64,000 nt of DNA from Hydrogenophaga sp. PAMC20947 (GTDB taxonomy: Bacteria > Pseudomonadota > Gammaproteobacteria > Burkholderiales > Burkholderiaceae_C). The notes under the pieces were generated by a model. The model had not been told where the DNA came from. It made no database searches and worked only from the letters and a program-made list of their open reading frames with translations. Shown piece after piece: positions 21,112-31,294 of this stretch. A program made the position numbers and the translations under genes. Position 1 is the first letter of the stretch. Each line of letters begins with the position of its first letter. The stretch is from NCBI RefSeq assembly GCF_004795855.1, contig NZ_CP039252.1:868001-932000 (forward strand), in the 5' to 3' direction.

Positions 21112-22350
21112 ATGAATCTGATTCAGCGCGTTCAAGACATCTTGCTCAAACCCAAGGTCACTTGGCCTGTCATTGCGGGTGAGCCATCGGATGTCAAGGC
21201 GATTTACACCAATTACCTCGTGTACCTCGCCGCGATACCGGCCATTGCCACGTTCATCGGCATGAGTGTTATTGGCATGAGCTTCTTCGGTACCACGATC
21301 CGGGTACCGTTCTTGTCGGGGCTCATGAACATGGTCGTGGGCTATGTGATGTCACTGGTGATGGTGTATGTGCTGGCACTCATTGCCAATGCGCTGGCCC
21401 CCACTTTTAAAGGCGAAAAAGACTTGCCCAGTGCGTTCAAGCTGGTGGCTTACGGCGCAACAGCTGGCATGGTGGGGGGCATTTTCAGTTTGTTCCCTGT
21501 GCTGTCCATGCTGGGATTGCTGACCGCTTTGTATTCGGTCTACCTGATTTACACCGGCATTCCCGTCTTGATGAAAGCACCTGAAGACAAGGCAGTGGGC
21601 TACACCGCGGTGCTCGTGGTCTGCGGGGTTGTCGCCGGGCTCATCCTCGGTGCGGTCAGCGCCATGTTCTCCAGCACCGGGCACAGCAGCATGATGGGCC
21701 GCGCCGGTGGCGACGACGCCAACATCTCGATCAAGGTGCCGGGCACCGAGATTTCCATTAACACGGCCAAGCTCGAAGAGGCCGGCAAAAAGATGGAAGA
21801 AGCCAGCAAGCAGATGGAGGCCGCGCAGGCCAGTGGCGACCAGGATGCTGCCAGCAAGGCCATGGGGGCCATGCTGGGCGCGGCGATGGGCAACGATGGC
21901 GCCAAGCCTTTTGCGCCTGAGAAGCTGCAGTCTTTCGTGCCCGAAAACCTGGCTGGAATGCCTCGCACATCGATCGAAGCGCGCACCGACACCGCCATGG
22001 GCCTGAGTTTTTCCAGTGTGGAGGCCCTGTATTCGAAAGACAGCCAGTCCATCAACATCAAAATGCAGGACATCGGCGCCGCGAAGATGCTGGCCCTGGC
22101 CATGGCGGCCTGGGCTTCTTCCACCGTGAACCGCGAAACCACGGACGAGGTGGAGCGCATCTACAAGAAAGATGGCATCGCTTACAAAGAGGAATACCGC
22201 AAAGACGGCAGCCACGCCAGCCTCAGCATTATGCTGCCCAACGGCGTGTTGGTGGATGCCACCAGCCAGGGCGCCGACATGGACACGGTGCGTGCCGCTT
22301 TGGCTTCGATGGACATGGCCGCGATTGGAGCCCTGACGCGCGAGAAGTGA
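21112..22350 (+). CDS. Yip1-domain multi-pass membrane protein
   Basis: 412 residues from ATG 21112, preceded by AAAGGAGC; the upstream open frame is not used. The N-terminal half is a Yip1 domain with about five membrane segments (starting YLVYLAAIPAIATFIG, then MVVGYVMSLVMVYVLALIAN and others). A soluble C-terminal half has a Glu/Lys/Ala-rich helix (KLEEAGKKMEEASKQMEAAQ) and a region I do not recognise. Function unknown; Yip1 proteins are thought to act in membrane trafficking or as small channels. Confidence 0.82.
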   Translation: MNLIQRVQDILLKPKVTWPVIAGEPSDVKAIYTNYLVYLAAIPAIATFIGMSVIGMSFFGTTIRVPFLSGLMNMVVGYVMSLVMVYVLALIANALAPTFKGEKDLPSAFKLVAYGATAGMVGGIFSLFPVLSMLGLLTALYSVYLIYTGIPVLMKAPEDKAVGYTAVLVVCGVVAGLILGAVSAMFSSTGHSSMMGRAGGDDANISIKVPGTEISINTAKLEEAGKKMEEASKQMEAAQASGDQDAASKAMGAMLGAAMGNDGAKPFAPEKLQSFVPENLAGMPRTSIEARTDTAMGLSFSSVEALYSKDSQSINIKMQDIGAAKMLALAMAAWASSTVNRETTDEVERIYKKDGIAYKEEYRKDGSHASLSIMLPNGVLVDATSQGADMDTVRAALASMDMAAIGALTREK

Positions 22351-22384
22351 GACCACTGGCAGGGCTGAGGCGGATGTTCCCGTT

Positions 22385-22981
22385 TCAGACCCAGCCCAAA
22401 GCCCCCAGCAACGCGCCCACACCAATCAGCCACAGCAGGTGAATGCGGGTGCGCCACACCAGCAGGGTGGCCACGCCAGCGAGCAGCCAAAGGGGCCAGT
22501 CTTCCTGTGCTTGGTCGTGTGCGGCCATGAGCAGCCAGCCTGTGGCCATGAGCAAGGCGATCACAATGGGCGCCAAGCCGGCCTTGAAGGCGCGAACCGA
22601 GCGGAAATGCCGGTTGGCATGGGCCCAGCGCGTGGCGTTGTAGCTCACGATGGAAGAGGGCAGCATGATGGCCACCATGGTGACCACCATGCCCACCAGG
22701 GCCAGCGCCCAGGCCATGCCGCCCACGCCGGGCCCGCCTCCCGCGTTCAGGCCCACGTTCCACCCCAGCAGTGCAACGAACAGCACATTGGGCCCGGGCG
22801 CGGCCTGCGACAGCGCAATGGAAGATGTGAACTGCGCTTCGCTGAGCCAGCCTTGTTCGGTGACCAGGTAGCGGTGCATATCGGGCGCTGTGGTGATCGC
22901 GCCCCCCACGGCCAGCAGGGACAGTGAGGCGAAGTGGTTGAAGAGGTCGATCCAGTTGGAGACCAGGGGCGCCATGCTCAT
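22385..22981 (-). CDS. Chromate transporter, short-chain subunit (second half)
   Basis: 198 residues from the ATG at 22981 (MSMAPLVSNWIDLFNHFASL). The chromate-transporter domain shows SLLAVGGAITTAPDMHR and the conserved SQAAPGPNVLFVALLGW, with about five further membrane segments. Short-chain ChrA proteins work as pairs of homologous halves with opposite topology; the partner lies 22 bases upstream at 23004-23630. Chromate is the family substrate, but sulfate-like anions are possible. Confidence 0.85.
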   Translation of the reverse strand: MSMAPLVSNWIDLFNHFASLSLLAVGGAITTAPDMHRYLVTEQGWLSEAQFTSSIALSQAAPGPNVLFVALLGWNVGLNAGGGPGVGGMAWALALVGMVVTMVAIMLPSSIVSYNATRWAHANRHFRSVRAFKAGLAPIVIALLMATGWLLMAAHDQAQEDWPLWLLAGVATLLVWRTRIHLLWLIGVGALLGALGWV

Positions 22982-23003
22982 ACAAACGCTTTCATGCAAA
23001 CGC

Positions 23004-23630
23004 TCATGCCGAGGCCCTCCTGGCTCGACGCTCCTGGCGCAGGAACAGGCGGTAGGTCCACAAGCATGCGGCCCCGCCGATGCCCAGCAAAACCCAGACG
23101 AGTGGCCAGCGCAGAATGGCAATGGCCACAAACGTCAACAAGGCCAGCGCCATGCAAAGCCCCATGCCCATGGGGTTCTTGTCCAGTGTGGCAATGAGCT
23201 TCATGCCGGTAGCGGTGATGAGCCCGGCTGCCACCGCGCCCATGCCGCGCAGTGCGCCTTGGGCCGTGGGCGTATCGGCCACACTGCCATAGAGCACCGC
23301 CAGCAGCAACACGATCACCAAAGGTGCCAGCAGCATGCCCATCAAGGCCGCCATGGCGCCCCCCAAACCATGGTGGCGGCCGCCGATCATCATGGCCAGA
23401 TTGACAACGTTGGGGCCCGGGAGGATCTGGGCCACGGCCCAGTCTTCAATAAATTCGTCGCGGGTGAGCCAGCGCTTTTTCTCCACCAGTTCGCGTTGCA
23501 CCACCGCGAGCACACCGCCAAAACCCTGCAGCGCCAGCCAGTTGAACGATAGAAAGAGTTCGGTCTTGGAGCTGGGTTTCTGCGGGGGCAGAGGTTCAGG
23601 CAACAGTGCAACAGGGGGTGTGGTCGGCAT
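23004..23630 (-). CDS. Chromate transporter, short-chain subunit (first half)
   Basis: 208 residues. Motifs LFLSFNWLALQGFGGVLAVV and AQILPGPNVVNLAMMIG are the N-terminal-half version of the CHR domain, followed by several membrane helices and a basic C-terminus. It forms a two-gene operon with the next gene downstream. No chrB-type regulator is adjacent. Confidence 0.87.
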   Translation of the reverse strand: MPTTPPVALLPEPLPPQKPSSKTELFLSFNWLALQGFGGVLAVVQRELVEKKRWLTRDEFIEDWAVAQILPGPNVVNLAMMIGGRHHGLGGAMAALMGMLLAPLVIVLLLAVLYGSVADTPTAQGALRGMGAVAAGLITATGMKLIATLDKNPMGMGLCMALALLTFVAIAILRWPLVWVLLGIGGAACLWTYRLFLRQERRARRASA

Positions 23631-23657
23631 GGGCCAATTATCCGCCCTTGCCCGATG

Positions 23658-24056
23658 TCAAGCGCCCGGCGGGGCCATCAGTGCTTTGACCTGCTCGGAG
23701 GTCAGTGGCTTGGTCACATAGCCTTGGATGACAGGCAAGGTCAGGGCCCGTTCCTTGTCGGCGGGCGAACCCGAAGAGGTGAGCATCACCACCATCACGG
23801 TGGGCTTTTTTTCGATCAAGGGAGCGGCGTTCTCGGCCACCTCAAAGCCGTCCATCATGGGCATGTTGATGTCCAGAAAAACGCAGGTCGGCACGGCGTC
23901 CAGGTCGTGGGTGAACCATTTCAGCGCATCGATGCCATTCTCAAAGATCAGCACTTCGCCTGTGAATCCCGCACGGCGAATCATGATTTCGTGGAAAACA
24001 TTGTCTGCTTCGTTGTCGTCGATCAGGATAAATCGCTCAAAGGGACTCATGGTCAT
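23658..24056 (-). CDS. Single-domain response regulator (CheY-like)
   Basis: 132 residues (an internal ATG two codons in is an alternative start). The acidic pair is in ILIDDNEAD, the phospho-acceptor is about D62 in VFLDINMPMMDG, the switch residues are in MLTSSGSP and the conserved lysine is in YVTKPL. There is no output domain. It overlaps the end of the kinase gene by 20 bases, so the two almost certainly form one pathway. Confidence 0.92.
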   Translation of the reverse strand: MTMSPFERFILIDDNEADNVFHEIMIRRAGFTGEVLIFENGIDALKWFTHDLDAVPTCVFLDINMPMMDGFEVAENAAPLIEKKPTVMVVMLTSSGSPADKERALTLPVIQGYVTKPLTSEQVKALMAPPGA

Positions 24057-25683
24057 TCCTTTTTTCGGTGCCTCGGGGAGCGGTTGGCAGTGTCAGTGTG
24101 AAGCAGCTGCCCCCGCCGGATTCGGACGTGACGGCGATCTGGCCGCCGTGCAATTCGGCCACACGCCGAACAATCGACAGCCCCAGACCCGTGCCCTTGT
24201 ATTTTTTGCGCGTGTGCAGGCGTTGAAACATATCGAAGATCCGATGGGTCTGATCGTGGGCCATGCCGATGCCGTTGTCATGAACGGAAATCACCACCCG
24301 TTCAGATTCAATCGCGGCCTCGATCCTGACCTCGGGCTCAATGCCGTCGGCTGTGAACTTCAAGCCGTTGGACACCAGGTTTTGCAGGGCGATTCGCAGC
24401 AGCGATGGCTCACCATAGACCACCGGCAGGGGCCCGAACTCGATGCGTCCACGGGAGCTGGCAAGTGTGGCAGCCAGATCATCGCGAATCTCTGAGGCCA
24501 GGCGGGCCAGGTCGACCCGCTGTTTCTCCACGGCGTGGTGTTCGAGTTGCAAAAAACCCAGCAGATCGTCGAGCAGGGTCTTCATGCGCTCGCCGCCAGC
24601 GGCCACAAAGGCGAGATAGCGCTTGCCGCTTTCGGACAAGCCTGGTTCGCTGTCGCCGGAAAGCAATGACGTGAAGTTGTTGATGGTGTTGATGGGCTCG
24701 CGCAGGTCGTGTGAAACGATATGGATGAAACGCGCTTGCTCCAGCGTTTTGTGCTCCAGCATCGCCACGGTGTCGCGCAACTGGTCTTCTCTTTGCTGCA
24801 GCGCGTGGATGCTGTGGGCGCGCACCACGACGCCCGTGATATTGCCGCTTTCGTCCCGGGCCGGCAGATAGGTGATTTCCACATGGCGTGGGCCGACGCC
24901 CAGAAAATCAACCGTGGCTTCGAAGTCCACCTGCTGTCCTGCAAGCGCCCGGTCAAAATGGGGCTTGACCTTTGTCTGGAACAGGTCATCGCCCACGAGC
25001 TCGGCCACACTTTTGCCCACGATGTCTTTTGGATCTCGCGCCCAGTATTGCAGGTAGGATTTGTTGACGTAGCGGTAGATGTAGTTCGCATCCACGAAGG
25101 ACATCAGGTCCAGACCGGAGGCGGTCATCGCCGTGAGGTATTCGTTGCGGCTATTCACCTCGGCCGACTGGGCGAGGCGCTCGTCTCTGCTCCGCTTCTC
25201 ATGCGCGACCAAAGTCACGACGAGGTTGGCGAGTGAACGCAGAGACTGCAGTTGCGATGGGTCGAGTTGCCGGGATTGTCGGTCGACAACGCAGACAGCA
25301 CCCAGCGCGAATCCATCGTCTGTGACGATGGGTGCCCCGGCATAGAAACGGACTGAGGGGTCTTCGCTCACAAACGGGTTGTCGTGGAAGCGCGGATCCA
25401 GGGTGGCGTCTTCGACGACCATGACCTCGTCTGGATGCAGGATGGCGTGGGAGCAGAAGGCCACTTCGCGTGGCGTCTGGTCTATGTCCATGCCCACGCT
25501 TGATTTGAACCACTGGCGGTCTCTGTCAATAAAGGAGATCAGGGCAATGGGTGTTCCGCAGATCGCCGAGGCGAGTGCGGTGATGTCATCAAAGGCCCTT
25601 TGCGGCAACGTGTCCAGAATGCCCAGGCTGTTCAGCTTGGCCAAGCGCCGTTCTTCGTTCTCGGGTAAATCGGCAATGCGCAT
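24037..25683 (-). CDS. GAF-PAS sensor histidine kinase
   Basis: 548 residues, no membrane segment. The order is an N-terminal GAF domain (residues about 25-165, VAFCSHAIL), a PAS domain (about 190-300, FVDANYIYRYVNKSY), then HisKA with phospho-acceptor H325 in VSHDLREPINT, and HATPase with NLVSNGLKFTADG, HDNGIGMA and GTGLGLSIVRR. A cytoplasmic kinase that probably senses a small molecule or redox state. The adjacent single-domain receiver is its likely target. Confidence 0.92.
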   Translation of the reverse strand: MRIADLPENEERRLAKLNSLGILDTLPQRAFDDITALASAICGTPIALISFIDRDRQWFKSSVGMDIDQTPREVAFCSHAILHPDEVMVVEDATLDPRFHDNPFVSEDPSVRFYAGAPIVTDDGFALGAVCVVDRQSRQLDPSQLQSLRSLANLVVTLVAHEKRSRDERLAQSAEVNSRNEYLTAMTASGLDLMSFVDANYIYRYVNKSYLQYWARDPKDIVGKSVAELVGDDLFQTKVKPHFDRALAGQQVDFEATVDFLGVGPRHVEITYLPARDESGNITGVVVRAHSIHALQQREDQLRDTVAMLEHKTLEQARFIHIVSHDLREPINTINNFTSLLSGDSEPGLSESGKRYLAFVAAGGERMKTLLDDLLGFLQLEHHAVEKQRVDLARLASEIRDDLAATLASSRGRIEFGPLPVVYGEPSLLRIALQNLVSNGLKFTADGIEPEVRIEAAIESERVVISVHDNGIGMAHDQTHRIFDMFQRLHTRKKYKGTGLGLSIVRRVAELHGGQIAVTSESGGGSCFTLTLPTAPRGTEKRNDHESL

Positions 25684-25844
25684 GGCCGTTCATTGTAGAG
25701 AGTCGAGTGGGCGAATAAAGCGCAAACAGCCTTGCGTTGTGCGGGCGTTCCGCCAAGGTAGTTCAAAGGAATTAATCCCAGTGTGCAAGCTGCACCCTGG
25801 GTATGCCTGGCGCCCCAATTATTCGGGCCACCGACTCGGTTGCC

Positions 25845-26588
25845 TCAGACCGACATGCCGCCCGACACTTCGATCACCGCGCCGTTGATGTAGCTGGCCT
25901 CGTCGCTGGCGAGGAAGGCGTAGACATTGGCGATTTCCTCGGCTTTGCCGAGGCGGCGCAGCGGTACGCGCTGCTCCATCTCCTGGATCACTTTCTCTGG
26001 AATGGTTGAGAGAATCGGGGTTGAAATGAAGCCGGGCGCCACCGCATTGACACGCACGCCCTTGGGACCGAGCTCCCGGCTCCAGGTCTTGGTGAAACCG
26101 ATCACGCCAAATTTGCTGGCGGCGTAATTGGTTTGTCCGAAGTTGCCGTAGATGCCGACCACCGAGCTGGCGTTGAGAATCACGCCGCTGCCTTGCGCGG
26201 TCATGGTATCGGCCACGGCCTGGGCGCAATGGAACACGCCGCGCAGGTTGACATCGATCACGCGGTCGAATTGCTCCAGCGTCATTTTTTGCAACCGAGC
26301 GTCTTGTGTGATGCCAGCGTTGTTGACCAGGGTGTCGATGCGGCCAAAGCGTTCTTTGACCTGGGCCACAACGGCGTCGACCATGTCGCGTTGGGTCACG
26401 TCCATCACAAAGCCGACGGCTGTGGCGCCCAGTGCCTCGCATTGCTTCACAGCGTCGTCCACGGCGGCTTGCTTGACATCGCAAATGATGACCGTGGCGC
26501 CTTCGGCGGCGAACTTCAGCGCGGTGGCCAGGCCGATACCTTGTGCGGCGCCGGTGATGATTGAAATTTTTCCGTCAAGACGTTTCAT
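25845..26588 (-). CDS. Short-chain dehydrogenase, FabG-like 3-oxoacyl reductase
   Basis: 247 residues from ATG 26588 ([19 protein letters not shown]). The classical SDR signs are present: TGAAQGIG cofactor loop, NNAGITQDA, catalytic Ser in LNASSVVG, and YAASK with Tyr/Lys. The C-terminal [13 protein letters not shown] is FabG-like. The frame stays open upstream to 26888 but that part does not resemble the family. Probably reduces 3-oxoacyl-ACP or CoA, or acetoacetyl-CoA; next to a beta-oxidation region. Confidence 0.88.
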   Translation of the reverse strand: MKRLDGKISIITGAAQGIGLATALKFAAEGATVIICDVKQAAVDDAVKQCEALGATAVGFVMDVTQRDMVDAVVAQVKERFGRIDTLVNNAGITQDARLQKMTLEQFDRVIDVNLRGVFHCAQAVADTMTAQGSGVILNASSVVGIYGNFGQTNYAASKFGVIGFTKTWSRELGPKGVRVNAVAPGFISTPILSTIPEKVIQEMEQRVPLRRLGKAEEIANVYAFLASDEASYINGAVIEVSGGMSV

Positions 26589-26751
26589 GGTGTTGGGTAG
26601 AAAGAAGGTTACAAAGGAGGCTGACAGCGCGGCTACGAGAGTGCGCTCGCGACAAGGGACATTTTGCGGCAACCACCCTTTGCGACGCTGACGACCTCGA
26701 GCCCGACGTGACAGCATCTGCCTATCGCCGCCACAAACCACAGGAAGCACC

Positions 26752-27684
26752 ATGAAGCTCACCGCCGCCGTTGTCCAGACCGCATCCGTTTTGTTCGACA
26801 CGCCGGCGACGGTGTTGCGCGCGCTTGACCTCATGTCCGAAGCGGCGAAGCAGGGCGCCCAAGTGGTGGTGTTTCCCGAGGCGTTCATCGGGGGCTACCC
26901 CAAGGGTGCTGATTTCCACATCTACATCGGTGCACGAACACCCCAGGGCCGCGCCGAATACCTGCATTATTTCAAGGCCGCTGTTTCGATGGACGGCCCT
27001 GAGATCGCACAGCTGGCCAAGGCTGCGGGTGAGCACAAGCTCTACGTGTGCATGGGCATCATCGAGCGCGATGGGGGCACGCTGTATTGCACGGCGGTTT
27101 ACCTGGGGCCCGATGGGGCGGTGCTGGGCAAGCACCGCAAGCTCATGCCGACTGCGTTGGAACGCCTGGTCTGGGGTTTTGGGGACGGTTCCACGCTGCG
27201 GGCGGTGGACACCCCGTTTGGCAAGCTGGGCGCGGTGATCTGCTGGGAGAACTACATGCCAGCTTTGCGCATGGCCATGTACCAGCAGCGTGTCACGCTG
27301 TACTGCGCACCAACAGCCGACGACCGCGACAGCTGGGCCAGCACCATGCAGCACATCGCGCTGGAAGGCCGGTGCTTTGTGCTGTCATCGTGTCAGCACT
27401 TGCGGCGATCGCAGTTCCCCGGCGATGCGATGAACAACCGATTGCCCGAAGCACCCGACACGGTGCTGATGCGGGGAGGCAGCATGATCATCGACCCGCT
27501 GGGCAAGGTGTTGGCCGCACCGGTCTACAACGCCGACGCGCTGCTCACCGCCGAACTTGATCTCGATACCGTGGCCCAGGCCCAGATGGATTTTGACCCG
27601 GTGGGCCACTACGCGCGGCCCGACGTATTTTCACTGCGTGTGAACACCGCGTCGCAGCAGGCGGTGCGGCTGGAGGGCAGCTGA
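26752..27684 (+). CDS. Nitrilase-family C-N hydrolase
   Basis: 310 residues. The catalytic triad is visible: E43 in [13 protein letters not shown]130 in KHRKLMPT and C164 in ICWENYMP, with E166 next to it. The GGYPKG and CWENYMP versions are typical of true nitrilases, which turn nitriles into carboxylates plus ammonia, rather than of amidases. It is convergent with the FadJ-like gene, 9 bases apart. Confidence 0.92.
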   Translation: MKLTAAVVQTASVLFDTPATVLRALDLMSEAAKQGAQVVVFPEAFIGGYPKGADFHIYIGARTPQGRAEYLHYFKAAVSMDGPEIAQLAKAAGEHKLYVCMGIIERDGGTLYCTAVYLGPDGAVLGKHRKLMPTALERLVWGFGDGSTLRAVDTPFGKLGAVICWENYMPALRMAMYQQRVTLYCAPTADDRDSWASTMQHIALEGRCFVLSSCQHLRRSQFPGDAMNNRLPEAPDTVLMRGGSMIIDPLGKVLAAPVYNADALLTAELDLDTVAQAQMDFDPVGHYARPDVFSLRVNTASQQAVRLEGS

Positions 27685-27693
27685 CGTTGACGT

Positions 27694-29838
27694 TCAGTAC
27701 ACCGGCTGGTGTTGGCGCAGCGTGACCCTTACCGCGTCGGTGAGTGCGAAGCCCTTGCCGAACTGGGTGGCCAGCACGGCACAGCGCTGTTCGAAGGCAT
27801 CCACACCCATGCTGTAGATGAATTGCAGGGCGCCGCCAGTCCAGGCAGGGAAACCGATGCCGAAAATGGAGCCGATGTTGCCGTCGTGCACGCTGGTGAG
27901 CACGCCTTCGCTGAGGCAGCGCGCGGTTTCCACCGCCTGGCGGTAGAGGAGGCGGTCCTTCACTTCCTGCAGGTTCCATTTCACGTCGGCTTTCTCGTAC
28001 AGCTTCTTCAGCTCCGGCCACAAGACTTTTTTCTGACCCTGGGGGTAGTCGTAGAAGCCGCCACCCGCCGCGCGACCGCTGCGCCCGTTCTGTTTCACCA
28101 TCTGTTCCACCAGCGTCTCGCCCGGCGTGGCCGTGTACTGCCCGCCTTCCTGTTGCACGTCGAGGCGGGTCTGCTCCAGCACATGCACCGACAGTGACAG
28201 AGCGGTTTCGTCCAGCACCGCCAGCGGCCCCACGGGCATACCGGCCTGCATGGCCGCGTTTTCGATCACCGGTGCGGGAATGCCTTCGCCCAGCATCGCC
28301 GCGCCTTCCATCACGAAGGTGCCAAAGGTTCGGCTGGTGTAGAACCCGCGTGAATCGTTCACCACGATGGGCAGCTTGCCCAGGGCCTGCACATAGTCGT
28401 AGGCGCGGGCCACCGTTTGATCATCGGTGCCTTTGCCACGGATGATCTCCACCAGCTTCATTTTGTCGACCGGGCTGAAGAAATGGATGCCGATGAACTT
28501 GTGTGGCTTCGCACTCGCTTGAGCCAGCCCGGAGATGGGCAGTGTGGATGTGTTGCTGGCGAAGAAGCCGTCTTCGGCCAACATGGGTTCGGCTTCTTTC
28601 GTCACCAGGGCTTTGAGCTCGCGTTGCTCGAACACGGCTTCGATGATGAGATCGCAACCCTTGAGGTCGATCGCACTGGCGGTGGGCGTGATCAGGTCAA
28701 GCAAGCCTTGCTGCTTCTCGGTGCTCATCTGGCCCTTGGCCACGCGTTTCTGGGTGAGTTGGGCCGTGTAGGCCTTGCCTTTATCCGCTGCTTCGGTTGA
28801 CACATCTTTCAGCACCGTGGTGATGCCGCGGCTGGCTTGGGCGTAGGCAATGCCGGCGCCCATCATGCCGGCGCCAAGAATGCCGACCTTTTTCGGCTGG
28901 TAGCGCGGGGCGTCTCCAGGGCGGCTCTGGCCGCTTTTGATGGCGTTCATGTTGAAGAAAAAGGTGTTGACCATGTTCTTGGCCACCGGGCCCACCGCGA
29001 TGCGCGCCAGATAGCGCGACTCGATGCGCAGCGCGGTGTCGAAGTCCACCTGTGCGCCTTCCACCATGGCGGCCAGCGCGGCTTCGGGCGCAGGGTAAAG
29101 ACCCCGCGTGGTCTTCTTCAGCATGGCGGGCGCCACGGTCAGTGCGGCGGCGACCTTGGGGTTGCTGGGCGTGCCGCCCGGCATCTTGTAGGCCTTGTCG
29201 TCCCACGGCTGGATCGAGACAGGGTGCGTTTTGATCCAGGCCAATGCCTGGGCTCGGAGCTCGGAGGCATCGGCCACCAGCTCGTGCACCAGGCCCAGCT
29301 CCATCGCCTGTTTCGGGTTGAAGAGCTTGCTTTCCAGGATGTAGGGCTGAGCGGCCATGAGACCCAGCAGGCGCGTCATTTTGGTGATGCCGCTGGCGCC
29401 GGGGATCAGGCCCAGCGTGATCTCGGGCAGGCCGAGCAGGATTTTGGGGTTGTCCACGGCGATGCGGTGATGCCCGATCAAAGCCACTTCCCATCCACCC
29501 CCGAGGGCCGAGCCGTTGATACAGGTCACCACGGGCACACCCAGGGTCTCCAGCGTGCGGAAGCACCGCTTCATCTGTTCAACCCCGTTGAACACTGCCA
29601 CCGCATCGGTGGCCTTGTTGCGCATCAGGCCCTTGAGGTCGGCTCCCGCAAAAAAGGTTGTCTTTTTTGCCGAGGCGAGCACGATGCCTTTGACCTGCTC
29701 CTTGTCCTTCAACACCTGAGCCGTGACTTCGGTCAGGTCTGCCTGCCATTGGGCGCACATGGTGTTGACCGCAGAGTCCGGCTCATCGAAGGTGAGCGTG
29801 GCAACGCCATCGGCGAGTTCGTAGCGAATGGTTTTCAT
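27694..29838 (-). CDS. Trifunctional-type enoyl-CoA hydratase / 3-hydroxyacyl-CoA dehydrogenase (FadJ-like)
   Basis: 714 residues. The N-terminal crotonase domain has AGADLKGLM and INGSALGGGWEVALIGHHR with the two active-site acidic positions in this region. An NAD-binding hydroxyacyl dehydrogenase domain follows, with VGILGAGMMGAGIAYAQAS and the catalytic FIGIHFFSPVDKMKLVEII. A second dehydrogenase C-terminal segment is also present. It catalyses the two middle steps of beta-oxidation. The thiolase gene lies 115 bases upstream on the same strand. Confidence 0.94.
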   Translation of the reverse strand: MKTIRYELADGVATLTFDEPDSAVNTMCAQWQADLTEVTAQVLKDKEQVKGIVLASAKKTTFFAGADLKGLMRNKATDAVAVFNGVEQMKRCFRTLETLGVPVVTCINGSALGGGWEVALIGHHRIAVDNPKILLGLPEITLGLIPGASGITKMTRLLGLMAAQPYILESKLFNPKQAMELGLVHELVADASELRAQALAWIKTHPVSIQPWDDKAYKMPGGTPSNPKVAAALTVAPAMLKKTTRGLYPAPEAALAAMVEGAQVDFDTALRIESRYLARIAVGPVAKNMVNTFFFNMNAIKSGQSRPGDAPRYQPKKVGILGAGMMGAGIAYAQASRGITTVLKDVSTEAADKGKAYTAQLTQKRVAKGQMSTEKQQGLLDLITPTASAIDLKGCDLIIEAVFEQRELKALVTKEAEPMLAEDGFFASNTSTLPISGLAQASAKPHKFIGIHFFSPVDKMKLVEIIRGKGTDDQTVARAYDYVQALGKLPIVVNDSRGFYTSRTFGTFVMEGAAMLGEGIPAPVIENAAMQAGMPVGPLAVLDETALSLSVHVLEQTRLDVQQEGGQYTATPGETLVEQMVKQNGRSGRAAGGGFYDYPQGQKKVLWPELKKLYEKADVKWNLQEVKDRLLYRQAVETARCLSEGVLTSVHDGNIGSIFGIGFPAWTGGALQFIYSMGVDAFEQRCAVLATQFGKGFALTDAVRVTLRQHQPVY

Positions 29839-29863
29839 GCAGTTGATTTCCGTGGGATCCGTT

Positions 29864-29933
29864 GGCCCTGAGCCTGTCGAAGGGCTGGCGTGGTGTTTCG
29901 CAGGTGGGCTTTGACAGGTTCAGCCCGAACGGG
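29864..29933. repeat. Inverted pair of REP-like elements between thiolase and FadJ-like genes
   Basis: The left arm, CCCTGAGCCTGTCGAAGGG (29866-29884), read in reverse complement is CCCTTCGACAGGCTCAGGG. The right arm (29906-29926) carries the same core TTTGACAGGTTCAG followed by CCCGAACGG. The two cores match at 12 of 14 bases in opposite orientation. CTTCGACAGGCTCAGGGCGAACGG-type repeats are widespread in this bacterial group, from memory. Confidence 0.65.
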
Positions 29934-29953
29934 GGTGGTGTGTGGTGGTCGCG

Positions 29954-31159
29954 TCAGGCGCGCTCAACAATCGTTGCGATACCCATGCCACCGCCCACGC
30001 AGAGCGTTGCCAGGCCATAGCGTTTTCCGGTGCGGTGCAGCTCGTCGATCAGGGTGCCCAGAATCATGGCGCCGGTCGCACCCAGCGGGTGGCCCATGGC
30101 AATGGCGCCGCCGTTCACGTTGACCTTGCTGTGTGGCACACCCATTTCCTGCATGAACTTCATGGGCACGGTGGCAAAAGCCTCGTTCACTTCAAACAAG
30201 TCGATCTGGTCGATGGTGAGCCCGGCCTTGGCCAGTGCCTTGCGCGCGGCCGGCATCGGGCCGGTGAGCATGATGGTCGGGTCGTCGCCCGAGAGCGCCA
30301 CCGCCACAATGCGCGCCCGCGCTTTCAGTCCATGCGCCTTGCCCGCTGCCTCAGAGCCGATCAGCACAGCGGCTGCGCCGTCCACGATGCCGGAGGAATT
30401 GCCGGCGTGGTGCACATGGTGGATGCGCTCGACCTGCGGGTAGCGCTGGAGCGCCACAGCATCGAAACCCATGGCGCCCAGCTGCTCGAACGCGGGCTTG
30501 AGCCCGCCCAGGCCTTCCATGGTGGTGTTGGGCTTGATGAACTCGTCCTCAGCCAGGATGATCTGGCCCAGAATGTCTTTCACCGGCACGATGGAGCCAG
30601 AAAAGCGCCCCTCAGCGCGGGCCAACCCGGCGCGGCGTTGCGACTCCAGGGCGAAGGCATCCACATCGGTGCGGCTGAAACCGGCCATGGTGGCGATCAG
30701 ATCGGCGCCCACGCCTTGCGGCACAAAGAGCGTTTCGCTGTTGGTTTCCGGGTCTTGCGCCCAGGCGCCGCCGTCCGAGCCAATCGGCACCCGGCTCATG
30801 CTCTCCACACCGCCCGCCACCACCAGGTCTTCCCAGCCGCTCTTGACCTTCATGGCGGCCATGTTCACGGCCTCCAGGCCCGAGGCGCAGAAACGGTTGA
30901 GTTGTACACCCGAGCAGCGCCAGTCCCAGCCTGCCTTGAGTGCGGCCACCTTGGGCAGCACCGAGCCCTGTTCGCCGACCGGTGAGACCACGCCCATCAC
31001 GATGTCGTCCACTGCAGCGGTGTCGAAATCGCTGCGGCGCTGCAGGTCGCGCAACACGCCTGCCAGCAAGTTGACTGGCTTGACTTCGTGCAGGCTGCCG
31101 TCCTTCTTGCCTTTGCCACGGGGGGTGCGGATGGCGTCGTAAACGAATGCTTCGGACAT
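29954..31159 (-). CDS. Acetyl-CoA C-acyltransferase (thiolase)
   Basis: 401 residues from ATG 31159 ([20 protein letters not shown]). The acyl-accepting cysteine is C91 in [12 protein letters not shown]. The general base His is in [15 protein letters not shown], and the second cysteine in TLCVGGGMG. Cleaves 3-ketoacyl-CoA in the last beta-oxidation step; the RGKGKKDG segment suggests the FadA/FadI rather than the biosynthetic type. The open frame extends beyond the start across the divergent acyl-CoA dehydrogenase but is not coding there. Confidence 0.94.
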   Translation of the reverse strand: MSEAFVYDAIRTPRGKGKKDGSLHEVKPVNLLAGVLRDLQRRSDFDTAAVDDIVMGVVSPVGEQGSVLPKVAALKAGWDWRCSGVQLNRFCASGLEAVNMAAMKVKSGWEDLVVAGGVESMSRVPIGSDGGAWAQDPETNSETLFVPQGVGADLIATMAGFSRTDVDAFALESQRRAGLARAEGRFSGSIVPVKDILGQIILAEDEFIKPNTTMEGLGGLKPAFEQLGAMGFDAVALQRYPQVERIHHVHHAGNSSGIVDGAAAVLIGSEAAGKAHGLKARARIVAVALSGDDPTIMLTGPMPAARKALAKAGLTIDQIDLFEVNEAFATVPMKFMQEMGVPHSKVNVNGGAIAMGHPLGATGAMILGTLIDELHRTGKRYGLATLCVGGGMGIATIVERA

Positions 31160-31230
31160 GGGCTGTCTCCTGTAGAGCCGGCGAGTCAAAGGCCGGCTAG
31201 GCGAATGGATCCGATCAGTATAGACTTTTG

Positions 31231-31246
31231 CCAAGCAATCGCTTTG
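31231..31246. promoter_or_regulatory. Imperfect palindrome, candidate operator between thiolase and acyl-CoA dehydrogenase
   Basis: CCAAGCAATCGCTTTG lies in the 135-base divergent interval and is centred on AAGC-AATC-GCTT (31233-31244). AT-rich sequence (TTTGTATAAATA) adjoins it. TetR-type regulators often control divergent beta-oxidation genes through such sites, but the regulator is not in the window. Confidence 0.35.
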
Positions 31247-31294
31247 TATAAATAGGCCGACACCCATCAAACCAGTCAAGAAAGTGACAGCGCC

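Noticed and set aside
28837-29871. Plus-strand open frame of 344 codons
   Set aside because: Antisense to the FadJ-like gene with a His/Gly/Arg-rich composition typical of shadow frames.
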